Origin: Salinibaculum sp. SYNS191
Lineage (GTDB): Archaea; Halobacteriota; Halobacteria; Halobacteriales; Haloarculaceae
Assembly: GCF_037338445.1 (NCBI RefSeq)
Contig: NZ_CP147838.1
Coordinates: 2,914,001-2,978,000 of the forward strand
Length of the DNA stretch: 64,000 bases
Direction: 5' to 3'
The notes beneath the pieces are model-generated. The model was given only the letters and a program-made list of their open reading frames with translations, did not search any database and was not told the origin of the DNA. Below, one piece after another: positions 9,524 through 18,068 of the stretch; the stretch's first letter is position 1; each line of letters begins with the position of its first letter. The translations under genes were made by a program, and so were the position numbers.

Positions 9524-9547
9524 TATATCTTAACTAGTTAAGATATA
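9524..9547. promoter_or_regulatory. Perfect 24-bp palindrome over the promoter of the ABC cluster
   Basis: The left arm TATATCTTAACT is followed immediately by its exact reverse complement AGTTAAGATATA with no spacer. The right arm flows into AAGATATAAAT, a good archaeal TATA box 25-30 bases before the ATG at 9575. A dimeric repressor bound here would block TBP. The divergent Lrp regulator at 8834-9319 is an obvious candidate ligand, but this is inference. Confidence 0.7.
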
Positions 9548-9574
9548 AATATGATGTACTATTGCATTTTCAGT

Positions 9575-11035
9575 ATGGCTGATAAACACGGTCAGATTGC
9601 GGGCGAGTCCGCCGCGTCGGGGGACGGCCAGTCCGCCGCGAACACACCGGCAACCGTCGTCGTAAGCGACGAGAAGGGGTACGTCGGGAATACAATCACG
9701 ATTCGGGGGCGGAACCTCCCCGCGAACGAACGACTCGACGTCCGGTGGAAGTCCGTCCAGGGGGAGTGGGGTATCCTCGAAGCCCACGAAGTCGTCGGTC
9801 CCCAGTACGCCCCCCGGACGGAGACGATTGCGACGGTCGAGACGGACGAGTCGGGGGCATTCGACGAGTCGTGGACCGTGTTCGAGGACTACGGCGGTGA
9901 CCATCGCATCGAACTCGTTACCGCGGACGAGGAGGTCGTCGGACAGACGGAGTTCGAGATCATCCCGCACTTCGAACTCGAAAACACGACGGCCGCGCTG
10001 GGTGAGTCGTTCACGCTGCGCGGGTACGGCATCGGTCCCGACATCATGGTCAACAACTACCCCGTCGTCTGGGACAACGGCTACGTCGGCTTCGTGACCG
10101 GCGTGGTCAATCGCGGGACGGCGACTGCCGACATCCGTGCCGTCGGTCCGCCCGGAACGCACGTCATCCAGGTCTGGCGCAGTCACCTCGGCATCCCGTT
10201 CCTGCAAAACGACACCCAGTCGCCCTACGGCGAGGTTTCTGACGGCCGCAAACGCGTCTGGCAGGTCGAGGTAACCGAACCGGACGAGCCACCGGAGACG
10301 GCGTGGATGGACCCGCTGTTCGAAGAACGGCCCATCGACATCCACTACACCGAACTCGACGAGGAGACCGACGCCAGCCTCGACATCACCCCCGAGTACG
10401 GCCAGCCGGGGACGACTGCCATCATCACGGGGACGGACTTCCCCGCCTACGAGGAAGTCAACCTCCACTGGTATCGGTACGACGGCCACGAGCCCCAGGG
10501 CAAGCGTGCACCGCCGGACCACTCGATATCGCCACAGCTGAAACCGGACGTCCTGCCGACGCTCACCACGGACAGTGACGGGCAGTTCCAGACCGAGGTG
10601 ACCATTCCGAAGGACGTCGGCTCGACCCACCCGATTGCCGCCGCAATCGGCGGCCGGGAGGTTGCCGTCACGGGGTTCATGATGCAGCCGGCAATCGAGA
10701 CGTTCTCGCCGACCAGCGGCCCGGTCGGGACCGAAATCGAAATCGAACTCACCGGCGTCGGCTGGACGAACTACGAGACGACGCCGCTTTTCGTCTACGA
10801 CAACGACATGCTGGGCTACTCCTGTGCCCTGAGCGGCCCCGAACGCAACAAACTCCGCACCGTGCTCCGGGCGACTGGCGAGCCAGGCTGGCACTTCATC
10901 GACGTGTATCCCGGCCTGTTCAACACGAAAGAGGACGACCCGGACTACGAACTCAAACCCCACCTCTCCTACCTGGACAACCACCCGATTCGACCACTTC
11001 CGGGGTTCCACTTCGCCTTCGAGGTGACTGAGTAA
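9575..11035 (+). CDS. Multi-domain Ig/IPT-like protein, first gene of an ABC importer cluster
   Basis: A 486-residue acidic protein that I do not recognise as a named family. It contains four beta-rich units that begin in a similar way: GYVGNTITIRGRNLPANERL (about residue 35), ALGESFTLRGYGIGPD (about 145), YGQPGTTAIITGTDFPAYEE (about 275) and SGPVGTEIEIELTGVGWTNY (about 385). The G-x-x-G-[ST]-x-[IV]-x-[IV]-x-G pattern is that of IPT/TIG immunoglobulin-like folds. There is no signal peptide or membrane segment, which is unusual for such domains. The ATG at 9575 is preferred to 9551 because the TATA box at 9540-9550 would place transcription start near 9572. It is 26 bases upstream of the ABC ATPase gene, so an accessory or ligand-handling role for that transporter is inferred. 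Confidence 0.8.
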   Translation: MADKHGQIAGESAASGDGQSAANTPATVVVSDEKGYVGNTITIRGRNLPANERLDVRWKSVQGEWGILEAHEVVGPQYAPRTETIATVETDESGAFDESWTVFEDYGGDHRIELVTADEEVVGQTEFEIIPHFELENTTAALGESFTLRGYGIGPDIMVNNYPVVWDNGYVGFVTGVVNRGTATADIRAVGPPGTHVIQVWRSHLGIPFLQNDTQSPYGEVSDGRKRVWQVEVTEPDEPPETAWMDPLFEERPIDIHYTELDEETDASLDITPEYGQPGTTAIITGTDFPAYEEVNLHWYRYDGHEPQGKRAPPDHSISPQLKPDVLPTLTTDSDGQFQTEVTIPKDVGSTHPIAAAIGGREVAVTGFMMQPAIETFSPTSGPVGTEIEIELTGVGWTNYETTPLFVYDNDMLGYSCALSGPERNKLRTVLRATGEPGWHFIDVYPGLFNTKEDDPDYELKPHLSYLDNHPIRPLPGFHFAFEVTE

Positions 11036-11061
11036 CCCGCCCGCCCGGGGTTCACAAGGAT

Positions 11062-11850
11062 GTGTTCGTAGACGTGTCCCGGTCTATCGCGGTCCAGAAC
11101 GTTTCGAAATCCTACTCAGGCGACGGCGGGTCACTTCGAGTCCTCGACGAGGTGTCCTTCGACATCGCCGGGAGCGAATTCGTCGCCCTCCTCGGGCCCT
11201 CTGGCTGTGGCAAGACGACGCTGCTGAAGATACTGGCAGGCACGGTCAGCGCCGACGTCGGCGAGATTTACGCCGGTGAGACGCGCCTCACCGGCCCCTC
11301 GCCGGACATCGCAATGGTCTTCCAGGACTTCCACCTGCTCCCCTGGAAGTCCGTTCTGGAGAACGTCCGCGTCGGTATCGAACTCCAGTCCGCCTCCAAC
11401 GGCGACACCGGAGAGGCCGTGGCCAGCGAGTGGCTGCGGAAAGTCGGTCTGGAGGGCGTCGCGGACAGTTACCCCTCGGAACTGTCTGGTGGGATGAAAC
11501 AGCGGGTCGGGCTCGCGCGGGCGCTCGCCGTCGACCCCGACGTCCTGTTGATGGACGAGCCGTTCGGCGCGCTCGACGCGCAGACGAAGGACCGCCTGCA
11601 GACCGAGTTGCTCGAACTGTGGAACGCCCAGCAGAAGACCATCCTCTTCGTCACACACGACATCGACGAGGCGATATACCTCGCGGACCGCGTCCTCGTT
11701 CTGTCGGAGAAGCCCGCGACGATCGTCGACGAGGTGGAAGTCCCCTTCGAGCGCCCTCGCTGGAAGCGCCGCGTCGACATCGAGGGGAGTTCGGCGTTCA
11801 ACCGTATCAAGTCACGACTCAGGGACGAACTGGGACTGTCAGTCGAATGA
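11062..11850 (+). CDS. ABC transporter ATP-binding protein (SsuB/TauB/NrtD type)
   Basis: A 262-residue ATPase of the nitrate/sulfonate/taurine importer class. Walker A GPSGCGKTT, Q-loop VFQDFHLLPW, signature LSGGMKQR, Walker B VLLMDEPFGALD and the switch His in FVTHD are all intact. The frame begins with GTG at 11062; a second GTG at 11074 would remove four residues and cannot be excluded. It follows the IPT-like gene closely, and the binding protein and permease of the same system follow after a 247-base gap that seems to carry its own promoter. It energises uptake of an unidentified small anion or organic precursor. Confidence 0.93.
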   Translation: MFVDVSRSIAVQNVSKSYSGDGGSLRVLDEVSFDIAGSEFVALLGPSGCGKTTLLKILAGTVSADVGEIYAGETRLTGPSPDIAMVFQDFHLLPWKSVLENVRVGIELQSASNGDTGEAVASEWLRKVGLEGVADSYPSELSGGMKQRVGLARALAVDPDVLLMDEPFGALDAQTKDRLQTELLELWNAQQKTILFVTHDIDEAIYLADRVLVLSEKPATIVDEVEVPFERPRWKRRVDIEGSSAFNRIKSRLRDELGLSVE

Positions 11851-12097
11851 CCGGAATTGGAGGCGGCCTTATAAATATCAAAATGGTATAACTTTCCGCC
11901 CGCTGACTCTCTACGGTCCTCCACCATCGTCTGCCCATTCCGTCCAGAAACTCGGGAAACAAGGTCTCTCGAACGACCTCATCACGTTACAATACTCTTG
12001 ACTTTATGAAAATTCACGTTATAATACATTATTTCACGCTCTACTTGTCGACAATCATATTATAATCTAATTAACCATTTCTGTCTTGGAACAGACG

Positions 12098-13270
12098 ATG
12101 ACACGTTCAGAGTCGAGTCGGACCGAGCACGGACGAGACGACGGACGGAGACAGTGCAGCGTCTCCGGGCCACGCAGGACCAGACGGGCCTTCCTCGCGA
12201 CAGGCGCTGCCGTCGCCGTTGGCGCACTGAGCGGCTGTCAAAGCGGGGGCGGGAAGACGACCGGACCGACGCCGACGTCGGACTCGATGCCGTCGGTCAG
12301 CTATCGCCACCGCTTCGGTCGCTCGGGACTGGACCCCGCGGTGAACGACGGCGGGGTCGAACTCGGAACGTGGGAGAGCGAGGGCATCGACGTCTCGTTT
12401 GGAACCTCCAGAGGCTCCCAGGCGGCGGTCCAGTCTGTCACGGCGGGCGAAGACGAGTTCGGAAACGCCGAGATCTCGGCGATTCTCAAGCAGATTCAAA
12501 ACGGCGCGTCACTGACGATACTCGGGCAGGTCATCGACGCCATGAGCGGCGTCGTCTCACTGTCAGAGACGGGGATTACCGAGTGGCAAGACATGGAAGG
12601 GAAAACCGTCGGGACGTATCCCTTCGGCGTCTCGGGCAACCTCGCACGCGCTGCCCTCGCAGAGCGGGGCGGCGACCCGGAGAAGGTGAACTGGCGCAAC
12701 ATGCAGCCCGGGTCCGCGACGAAACTCGTCCGGCAGGGCACCGTCGACGCCGCCGTCACGTACTTCCCGCAGCTGGAGGTTCGGCTGGGGAAGGCGAACA
12801 CCAACGTCCTGATTCTGACGGACGTGATTCAGTACCTCGGTCCCGCGCTCTTTACGAGAGACGAGATACTCGAAAACAGGCCCGAGATGGTGAACAGTTT
12901 CGTCCGCGGGTGGCTCAAAGCCCACGAGAAGTTCGTGACCAACCTCGACGAGGTGATTGCCGCGACGGCGGCACACCAGCCGGAGTTCGACGAGACTGCG
13001 GCCAGGAAGACGCTGGGTCCGATTTACGCATCGAGAGTCCCGCCCAGAGACATCGGAACCGAGTACGGGAAAGGGTGGACTCCGGAGGACGAACTCGAAC
13101 AGACACAGGCGGTCTTCGCCGAGACCGGCATTCTCCCGGAGACACGGGCACTGGAGACGTACTACACGAACAGATTCATCGAACGGAACGAAGACCTCGC
13201 TGTCGAGACGGCGACGCTGTACTACGACGAACTGAGCGAGAACTTCGAGGTCGGACCGAACTACGTGTAA
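12098..13270 (+). CDS. ABC transporter substrate-binding lipoprotein (NMT1/SsuA-like)
   Basis: A 390-residue exported solute-binding protein. The N-terminus has a twin-arginine segment (RRTRRAFLATG) followed by a hydrophobic stretch and the lipobox ALSGC, so it is Tat-exported and lipid-anchored. The mature part has the NMT1/SsuA fold pattern: GIDVSFGTSRGSQAAVQSV, EISAILKQIQNGASLTILGQ, GKTVGTYPFGVSGNLARAAL, VDAAVTYFPQ. The ATG at 12098 is preferred over a TTG at 12086; a TATA-like ATTATAATC lies at about 12058. The permease gene starts 17 bases downstream. The ligand is not identifiable; nitrate, sulfonates and thiamine-pyrimidine precursors are the usual ones. Confidence 0.92.
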   Translation: MTRSESSRTEHGRDDGRRQCSVSGPRRTRRAFLATGAAVAVGALSGCQSGGGKTTGPTPTSDSMPSVSYRHRFGRSGLDPAVNDGGVELGTWESEGIDVSFGTSRGSQAAVQSVTAGEDEFGNAEISAILKQIQNGASLTILGQVIDAMSGVVSLSETGITEWQDMEGKTVGTYPFGVSGNLARAALAERGGDPEKVNWRNMQPGSATKLVRQGTVDAAVTYFPQLEVRLGKANTNVLILTDVIQYLGPALFTRDEILENRPEMVNSFVRGWLKAHEKFVTNLDEVIAATAAHQPEFDETAARKTLGPIYASRVPPRDIGTEYGKGWTPEDELEQTQAVFAETGILPETRALETYYTNRFIERNEDLAVETATLYYDELSENFEVGPNYV

Positions 13271-13287
13271 CTCCCTCTCACCAATAC

Positions 13288-14106
13288 ATGGCCTCTGATT
13301 CCGTTCGCTGGTCCCCGACCGCACGGTCGAATAGCCTGGAGGCGCTCGTATCCAGACGCGTCCTCCTGCCGGGGTTCGTCTTCGTTACGCTCCTCGTCCT
13401 CTGGGAGTTCGCGCTCCCGGCACTCGGCGTTCAATCGTACCTTCTCCCGACACCGAGCAGGATTCTCGCGGCGCTGCTCGGGGAGTACCCGACGATAGTC
13501 GGCCACCTCGTCTTCACGCTGAAAGCCTTCGCCGTCGGCTTCTCGTTGACCGTCGTCTCCGGCTATCTCCTGGCGCTCGCCATGTCCCAGTCGAAGGTCC
13601 TAGAGACGACGCTCTTTCCCTACGTCGTCATCGCTCGCTCGATTCCCGTCATCACGCTGCTTCCGCTTTTCATCGTCTGGCTCGGGTTCGGCTTCGCCTC
13701 TATCGTCGCGATAAGCTACCTCATCAGCTTCTTCGCGATGGTGGTCAACTCGCTTGCCGGGTTCAAATCCACGGACGAGGAGCTGGTGAACATGGTCCGC
13801 AGCTTCTCGGCGACGAAGCGGGAAGTGTTCCGCAACGTCCACCTCTACTCGTCGCTGCCGTACGTCTTTGCGGGCATCAAAATCGCCGTGATTCTCGCGT
13901 TCACGGGGGTGATTGTCGGTGAATTCCTCGTCGGGACCGACGGCATCGGCTACCTGATTCTCCAGTACAACAACTCGCTCGCCACGCCGGAGATGTACGC
14001 AAGTGTCCTGGTCGTCTCGCTTACCCAGTTGCTCCTGTTCGGAATCGTGGTCGGCATCGAACGGCGGGTCGTGACCTGGGACCACGGCAACGGAACTATC
14101 TGGTGA
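13288..14106 (+). CDS. ABC transporter permease (BPD type, SsuC/TauC-like)
   Basis: A 272-residue inner-membrane permease with about six helices. The coupling-helix EAA motif is visible as the stretch ELVNMVRSFSATKREVFRNV followed by HLYSSLPYVFAGIKIA, characteristic of the nitrate/sulfonate/taurine group. It starts 17 bases after the binding-protein gene. A large overlapping frame reaching back to 12154 is an artefact of reading through the binding-protein gene; the ATG at 13288 matches the usual N-terminal length before the first helix (VLLPGFVFVTLLVLWEF). Confidence 0.93.
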   Translation: MASDSVRWSPTARSNSLEALVSRRVLLPGFVFVTLLVLWEFALPALGVQSYLLPTPSRILAALLGEYPTIVGHLVFTLKAFAVGFSLTVVSGYLLALAMSQSKVLETTLFPYVVIARSIPVITLLPLFIVWLGFGFASIVAISYLISFFAMVVNSLAGFKSTDEELVNMVRSFSATKREVFRNVHLYSSLPYVFAGIKIAVILAFTGVIVGEFLVGTDGIGYLILQYNNSLATPEMYASVLVVSLTQLLLFGIVVGIERRVVTWDHGNGTIW

Positions 14107-14193
14107 GGACAGCGGTCCGGAGTTCCCGTCCCTCGCGAAGTCGCGTGCGCTCGGGAACGCCGCTGGCTCTTCTTCGCTCCGGTCTCTCCCTCT

Positions 14194-14370
14194 CTAGCTC
14201 GTCACAGTCGGCTTGAGGACGCGCCACGCGATACGCGGGCGAAGCAGCGACGTCGGCGGCTCCTCCATCGTGACGACCCGCGTGTAGGCGTCGGCCAGCC
14301 GCCCGTCGCGGTGGGCCTTGCGCGTCATCCGTGACAGGTACCGCTGGATTGGAACGGTCTCGTCAAATAT
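14194..14370 (-). pseudogene. C-terminal remnant, possibly of a FAD-dependent oxidoreductase
   Basis: An isolated open stretch of about 58 codons with haloarchaeal composition ends in TAG at 14194-14196. It reads RYLSRMTRKAHRDGRLADAY and then VVTMEEPPTSLLRPRIAWRV. A stop (TAG) lies just upstream at 14371-14373 and there is no good start codon. The ending is reminiscent of the C-terminus of haloarchaeal FAD-dependent monooxygenase/reductase proteins, so I read it as the tail of a deleted gene. The surrounding 14107-14499 holds nothing else apart from the promoter of the next gene. Confidence 0.35.
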
Positions 14371-14499
14371 CTACGGTCCGACCAGCTACCGAACCGTGCG
14401 TGTGTCCGGACTCGAAACGGAGCATTCTGTGTACGACAGGGGTTGCAGAGCGAGCAACTCCGACCCGGGATTTTTTACGACGGCATCGCACGTTTCGGT

Positions 14500-15189
14500 G
14501 TGAACCAGAACCCTCCATCCGACCAGGTGACGACCGATGCAGACTCACTCGTCGCCTTCGACCGCTTGCTCGACTGGGGCATCGGCGGCCTCCTGGGTAT
14601 CGTTGGCCTGCTCGCGACGCTTGCCGGGGTCGCGCTGTACTACGGTACCGACCGACCCGATATCGCCACCCTGATACACAACTCGGAGTTCCAGTCCGAG
14701 GTCCTCACCGAAGCGGAGGCGATCGACGCCGTGGTCGCGCTCGGCCAGTGGACCGGAATCGGTCTCGGCGTCGCCGGTGTCCTCACCGTCGGTATCGGCA
14801 TCGCCGTCGTCGTCGCGCATGGCCGTGCCCGGCAAGACGGCCGGGGGACGCCCCGCTGGATTCTGGGCGTCGTTGGCGCTATCGTCGGCGTCGTCCTCGG
14901 GTTCGTCCCCTTCTCGCCCGTCATCGGCGGTGCCGCGGCTGGCTATCTCGACCCCGACCGGACAGCGAGCGGCGTCGGGACAGGCACACTCGCCGGGCTG
15001 TTCGCGACCCTGCCGGTGCTGGTCGTCGCCGTGTTCGCGGGAGCGGGACTGTTCGTCGGGCTCCCGGGCGACGTCGCGGGAATCGTCGCGGTGGTTCTCG
15101 CAGTCGGAGTGCTCATCAGCCTGGCGTACTTGGTCGTGTTGAGCGTCCTCGGTGGGTACTTCGGCGGCTGGCTTCGCAAACGTCAGTGA
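14500..15189 (+). CDS. Small multi-spanning membrane protein (DUF5518-like)
   Basis: A 229-residue protein of unknown function with about five hydrophobic segments: LLGIVGLLATLAGVALYYG, IGLGVAGVLTVGIGIAVVV, ILGVVGAIVGVVLGFVPFSP, ATLPVLVVAVFAGAGLFVGL and a final LISLAYLVVLSVLGGYFGGW. Glycine-rich paired helices like these are common in haloarchaeal DUF5518-type proteins. The GTG at 14500 is preferred because a T-rich TATA-like element (GATTTTTTACG) lies about 25 bases upstream, implying a leaderless message; the frame is open further upstream to 14443. It is convergent with the kinase gene at 15233-17482. Confidence 0.75.
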   Translation: MNQNPPSDQVTTDADSLVAFDRLLDWGIGGLLGIVGLLATLAGVALYYGTDRPDIATLIHNSEFQSEVLTEAEAIDAVVALGQWTGIGLGVAGVLTVGIGIAVVVAHGRARQDGRGTPRWILGVVGAIVGVVLGFVPFSPVIGGAAAGYLDPDRTASGVGTGTLAGLFATLPVLVVAVFAGAGLFVGLPGDVAGIVAVVLAVGVLISLAYLVVLSVLGGYFGGWLRKRQ

Positions 15190-15232
15190 AAAATCAGGCA
15201 GCGTGGGGTGTGGGACGGACGATGCTGCCGTT

Positions 15233-17482
15233 CTACTCGCCGGCTGTCAGCGGCAACTCCACGACGAACACGGCACCACGTGGCTCGTCGTCTTCCACCC
15301 AGACGTCCCCTCCGTAGCGTTCTACGAGCGTGTTGACGAGATAGAGTCCGATCCCGGTGCCGCTGCTCTCTAGACCCTTCTCTCCTTTCCCGAATATCTC
15401 GTCCTTTTGGGCATCCGGAACTCCGGGGCCGTTATCCGCGATGCGTATCTGCACACTCCCTTCGCTTTCGCGGGTAGAGACGGTTACCTCCGGTTGCTCG
15501 CTATCGTTGTGCTGGATTCCATTCTTGAGCAGATTCCGGAATACGGAGTCGAGATTCTCTCCTGCCTTGACCGTCACGTCCGGGATGTCACCGTCGACTG
15601 CGACGACGGCATTCGGGTAGGCAGAGCGGACGATTTCGCATTCTGCTTCGAAGACGTCCCTGAGCTGGACCGGGCGGAGATTCGTCTCCGTCGAGAGCAT
15701 TGCCTCGGTTATCTCCCGCGCAGTCTTCGTGAGTTCCACGGCGTGGTCGGCGCTTTCACGCATCCGCCGGACCTGTGCGAGTTGGTCGTCGCTCTCGATG
15801 CCGTCGGCGAGCAACTCCGCATTCGCAGTGACCACCTGGAGGTCGTTGCGGATGTCGTGTCGCACCACTTCGTTCAGGAACTCCAGGTTGTCGCGCTGGC
15901 GTTTGAGACGCTGTTCGTACTTCTTGCGCTCCGTGATGTCTGCGAACAACGACATCAACGCGATCGGCGTGCCCGTCTCGTCTGTCACGAGACTCGCGAT
16001 ACAGTGGGCGTCGAACGTCGTTCCGTCCCGCCGGACCCCCTGCAACTCCCCGGACCACATCCCATCGCGTTCGACAGTTGCAGCGACGCGCGCTGCCTCA
16101 GTCTGGTCCTCCCAGAACTCCGTCACTGACTTCCCGACGACTTCCTCCTCACGGTCGTACGCCCACATGTCGAGGAAGGCCGGATTCACCGACGTCAGGT
16201 CACTATCGAGGTTGGCAATCGCGATGGCTGTCGGTGATGCTTCGACGACGTGCTCGATGATTTGAAGCCGTTCCTCCCGGCGTTTCCGGTCTGTCACGTC
16301 CGTGTAGACTGCATACCACTGCGGCAGGTCGCCCGTGGTCTCCGAGACCCGGACGTTGAGCTGGAAACTGCGAGTCCCGTCGGCCGTGTCGCGCTGTACC
16401 TCTGTTTGCACTTCGCCGTCGGTGAGCACGTTCTGATTCAGGTGTTCGACCTCGGCTTCGACCTCCTCTGGTGCAATCAACTCGCTGAGGTATTCGCCCG
16501 CGGCGTCGGCAGTGTCCCCGAATACCTGCTGGAATTCCGGATTGACGTTCCGCACGACAGCCTCCCCATCGACGGCTTCGCCGTGCATGACCGGCACCGG
16601 TAACATTTCGAAGAGGGTCTCGTACCGATGCCGTTCACGTTCCACCTCGCTCGCACGCTTTTTGCGCTCTGTGATGTCGTGGGCAGAGATGATCAACGAG
16701 ACGATGTCACCACTGGCATCCTCGACGGGGCGAATGACGCCGTCGACCGAGTACGGTCGTCCATCCGCGTGTGTGAGATTGGCAGAATATTCGACGTACT
16801 CACCGCTTGCAGCACGCGAAACCCACCGGCGGACGTCCTCGCGCATATCCTCGGTCCACCACGGCGTCTCCCAGGCGAGTTCGCCTATCACCTCCTCTTT
16901 CGGAACGTCGATAAACCTCATCGACGCCTGGTTTACGTTCAGCAGCGTTCCGTCGGGGTTGAGGACACCGACGAGCATCTGCGGGTCCTCGAAGACTGCC
17001 TCGAAGCGACGCGTACTCCGCTCGTAGCGCTCCTGGGCGGTGCGCCTCGTGATGGCATTCTGGATTCGATTGGCCAGAATCGTGTACTGGTCAGTGCCGG
17101 GTTGTTTTTCGACGTAATCGGTGACGCCGGCAGATATCGCCTCGCTGGCGACCGTCTCACTGCCTTTCCCGGTGAACAGGATAAACGGGAGGGACGGGTA
17201 GTCGCCCCGGACGGCATCGAGAAATCCGAGTCCATCCTTGCCAGGCATGTCGTAGTCCGAGACGATACAGTCGAACTCCGCCGTTTCGAGCGTGGCGAGA
17301 CCGTCTCTGGCGCTCGTCGCCGTCTCGACGGTGAAGCGGCCGTCTTCCCGGGCTAGAAACTCGGCCGTCAACTCCACGAAACCGGGGTCGTCGTCGACGT
17401 GCAATACTCGAATCAGGTCGCCTGATGTTACTTCGGAATCCTGCTGTGGAACGGATGCCTGGGGTTGGATGTTCTCTGACAT
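15233..17482 (-). CDS. Hybrid sensor kinase: receiver, three PAS domains, histidine kinase
   Basis: A 749-residue soluble signalling protein. An N-terminal receiver domain (RVLHVDDDPGF; phospho-acceptor Asp76 in VSDYDMPGKDG; Lys in FTGKGSE) is followed by three PAS domains (about 150-275, 290-405 and 410-525, each ending in a DITERKK/DVTDRKR linker) and a kinase core (H-box VVRHDIRNDLQ, N-box NLLKNGIQHN, DNGPGVPDAQ, GTGIGLYLV). Receiver-first hybrid kinases of this shape are typical of haloarchaea. It lies 134 bases downstream of cheW in the same direction, so it may act with the transducer block, though no direct link is shown. Confidence 0.94.
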   Translation of the reverse strand: MSENIQPQASVPQQDSEVTSGDLIRVLHVDDDPGFVELTAEFLAREDGRFTVETATSARDGLATLETAEFDCIVSDYDMPGKDGLGFLDAVRGDYPSLPFILFTGKGSETVASEAISAGVTDYVEKQPGTDQYTILANRIQNAITRRTAQERYERSTRRFEAVFEDPQMLVGVLNPDGTLLNVNQASMRFIDVPKEEVIGELAWETPWWTEDMREDVRRWVSRAASGEYVEYSANLTHADGRPYSVDGVIRPVEDASGDIVSLIISAHDITERKKRASEVERERHRYETLFEMLPVPVMHGEAVDGEAVVRNVNPEFQQVFGDTADAAGEYLSELIAPEEVEAEVEHLNQNVLTDGEVQTEVQRDTADGTRSFQLNVRVSETTGDLPQWYAVYTDVTDRKRREERLQIIEHVVEASPTAIAIANLDSDLTSVNPAFLDMWAYDREEEVVGKSVTEFWEDQTEAARVAATVERDGMWSGELQGVRRDGTTFDAHCIASLVTDETGTPIALMSLFADITERKKYEQRLKRQRDNLEFLNEVVRHDIRNDLQVVTANAELLADGIESDDQLAQVRRMRESADHAVELTKTAREITEAMLSTETNLRPVQLRDVFEAECEIVRSAYPNAVVAVDGDIPDVTVKAGENLDSVFRNLLKNGIQHNDSEQPEVTVSTRESEGSVQIRIADNGPGVPDAQKDEIFGKGEKGLESSGTGIGLYLVNTLVERYGGDVWVEDDEPRGAVFVVELPLTAGE

Positions 17483-17616
17483 GGATGTATCCTACTCTCT
17501 GTCGCTAGGACTGCACTCCCTGGGGGTCGGCCTCTCCCGCGTAGAATGGCACGCAGGGCAGTGAGACTGGCTGGTCGTGACTCGTCTGTTGGCCTGTACT
17601 CTTGCACCGGTTCATG

Positions 17617-18066
17617 TTAGACAGTGAATTTCTCCGGGTTGAGCCAGAGCGTGAACCCGTCGTCCTCCTTGATGAGGCCTTCGAGAAGGTCGGCGTCGGC
17701 GACGTTCCCGGCTTCGACCTCCTTCTCGGATACGTCGGCCACTGCCTCGACGTCCGACACGAGCCACCCGGTGGCACTGTCGGCGTCGACGGTGTCCGAG
17801 TCGAGGACGATGATGCGGTTTTGCGACTGGCCGCCGTCGGTCAACACGTCCTCCGCCCTGACGTCTTCGGTGTCCAGTATCCGACAGGGATTGACGATGG
17901 TCGTCGTCCGCCCGCGGAGGTCCATCACGCCCTCGACGTACGCCTCGGAGTTGGGAATCGACGTCATCTCGCCGCCGTCGACGATTTCGGCCACGTATTC
18001 GATATCGAGGCAGTAATCTTCGTCGCCGAGCGTGAACGTGAGGACCTGCATATCATCAGCGGTCAT
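17617..18066 (-). CDS. cheW: Chemotaxis coupling protein CheW
   Basis: A 149-residue CheW-domain protein that would couple a methyl-accepting transducer to the CheA kinase. Typical elements are the N-terminal QVLTFTLGDEDYCLDIEYVA, the central VEGVMDLRGRTTTIVNPCR (the conserved NLRG-like loop) and the C-terminal GLIKEDDGFTLWLNPEKF. It follows the transducer gene almost without gap: a GTG at 18070-18072 overlaps the TGA of that gene by four bases and an ATG sits at 18066; either could be the start. No cheA, cheY or fla genes lie in this window, so the main chemotaxis cluster is elsewhere. Confidence 0.93.
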   Translation of the reverse strand: MTADDMQVLTFTLGDEDYCLDIEYVAEIVDGGEMTSIPNSEAYVEGVMDLRGRTTTIVNPCRILDTEDVRAEDVLTDGGQSQNRIIVLDSDTVDADSATGWLVSDVEAVADVSEKEVEAGNVADADLLEGLIKEDDGFTLWLNPEKFTV

Positions 18067-18068
18067 TC

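Noticed and set aside
9551..9574. An upstream ATG for the IPT-like protein (start MMYYCIFS)
   Set aside because: It would overlap the TATA box, and transcription is expected to begin after it.
12154..13287. Long N-terminal extension of the ABC permease frame
   Set aside because: It overlaps the binding-protein gene out of frame and is almost pure Arg/Gly; the permease begins at 13288.
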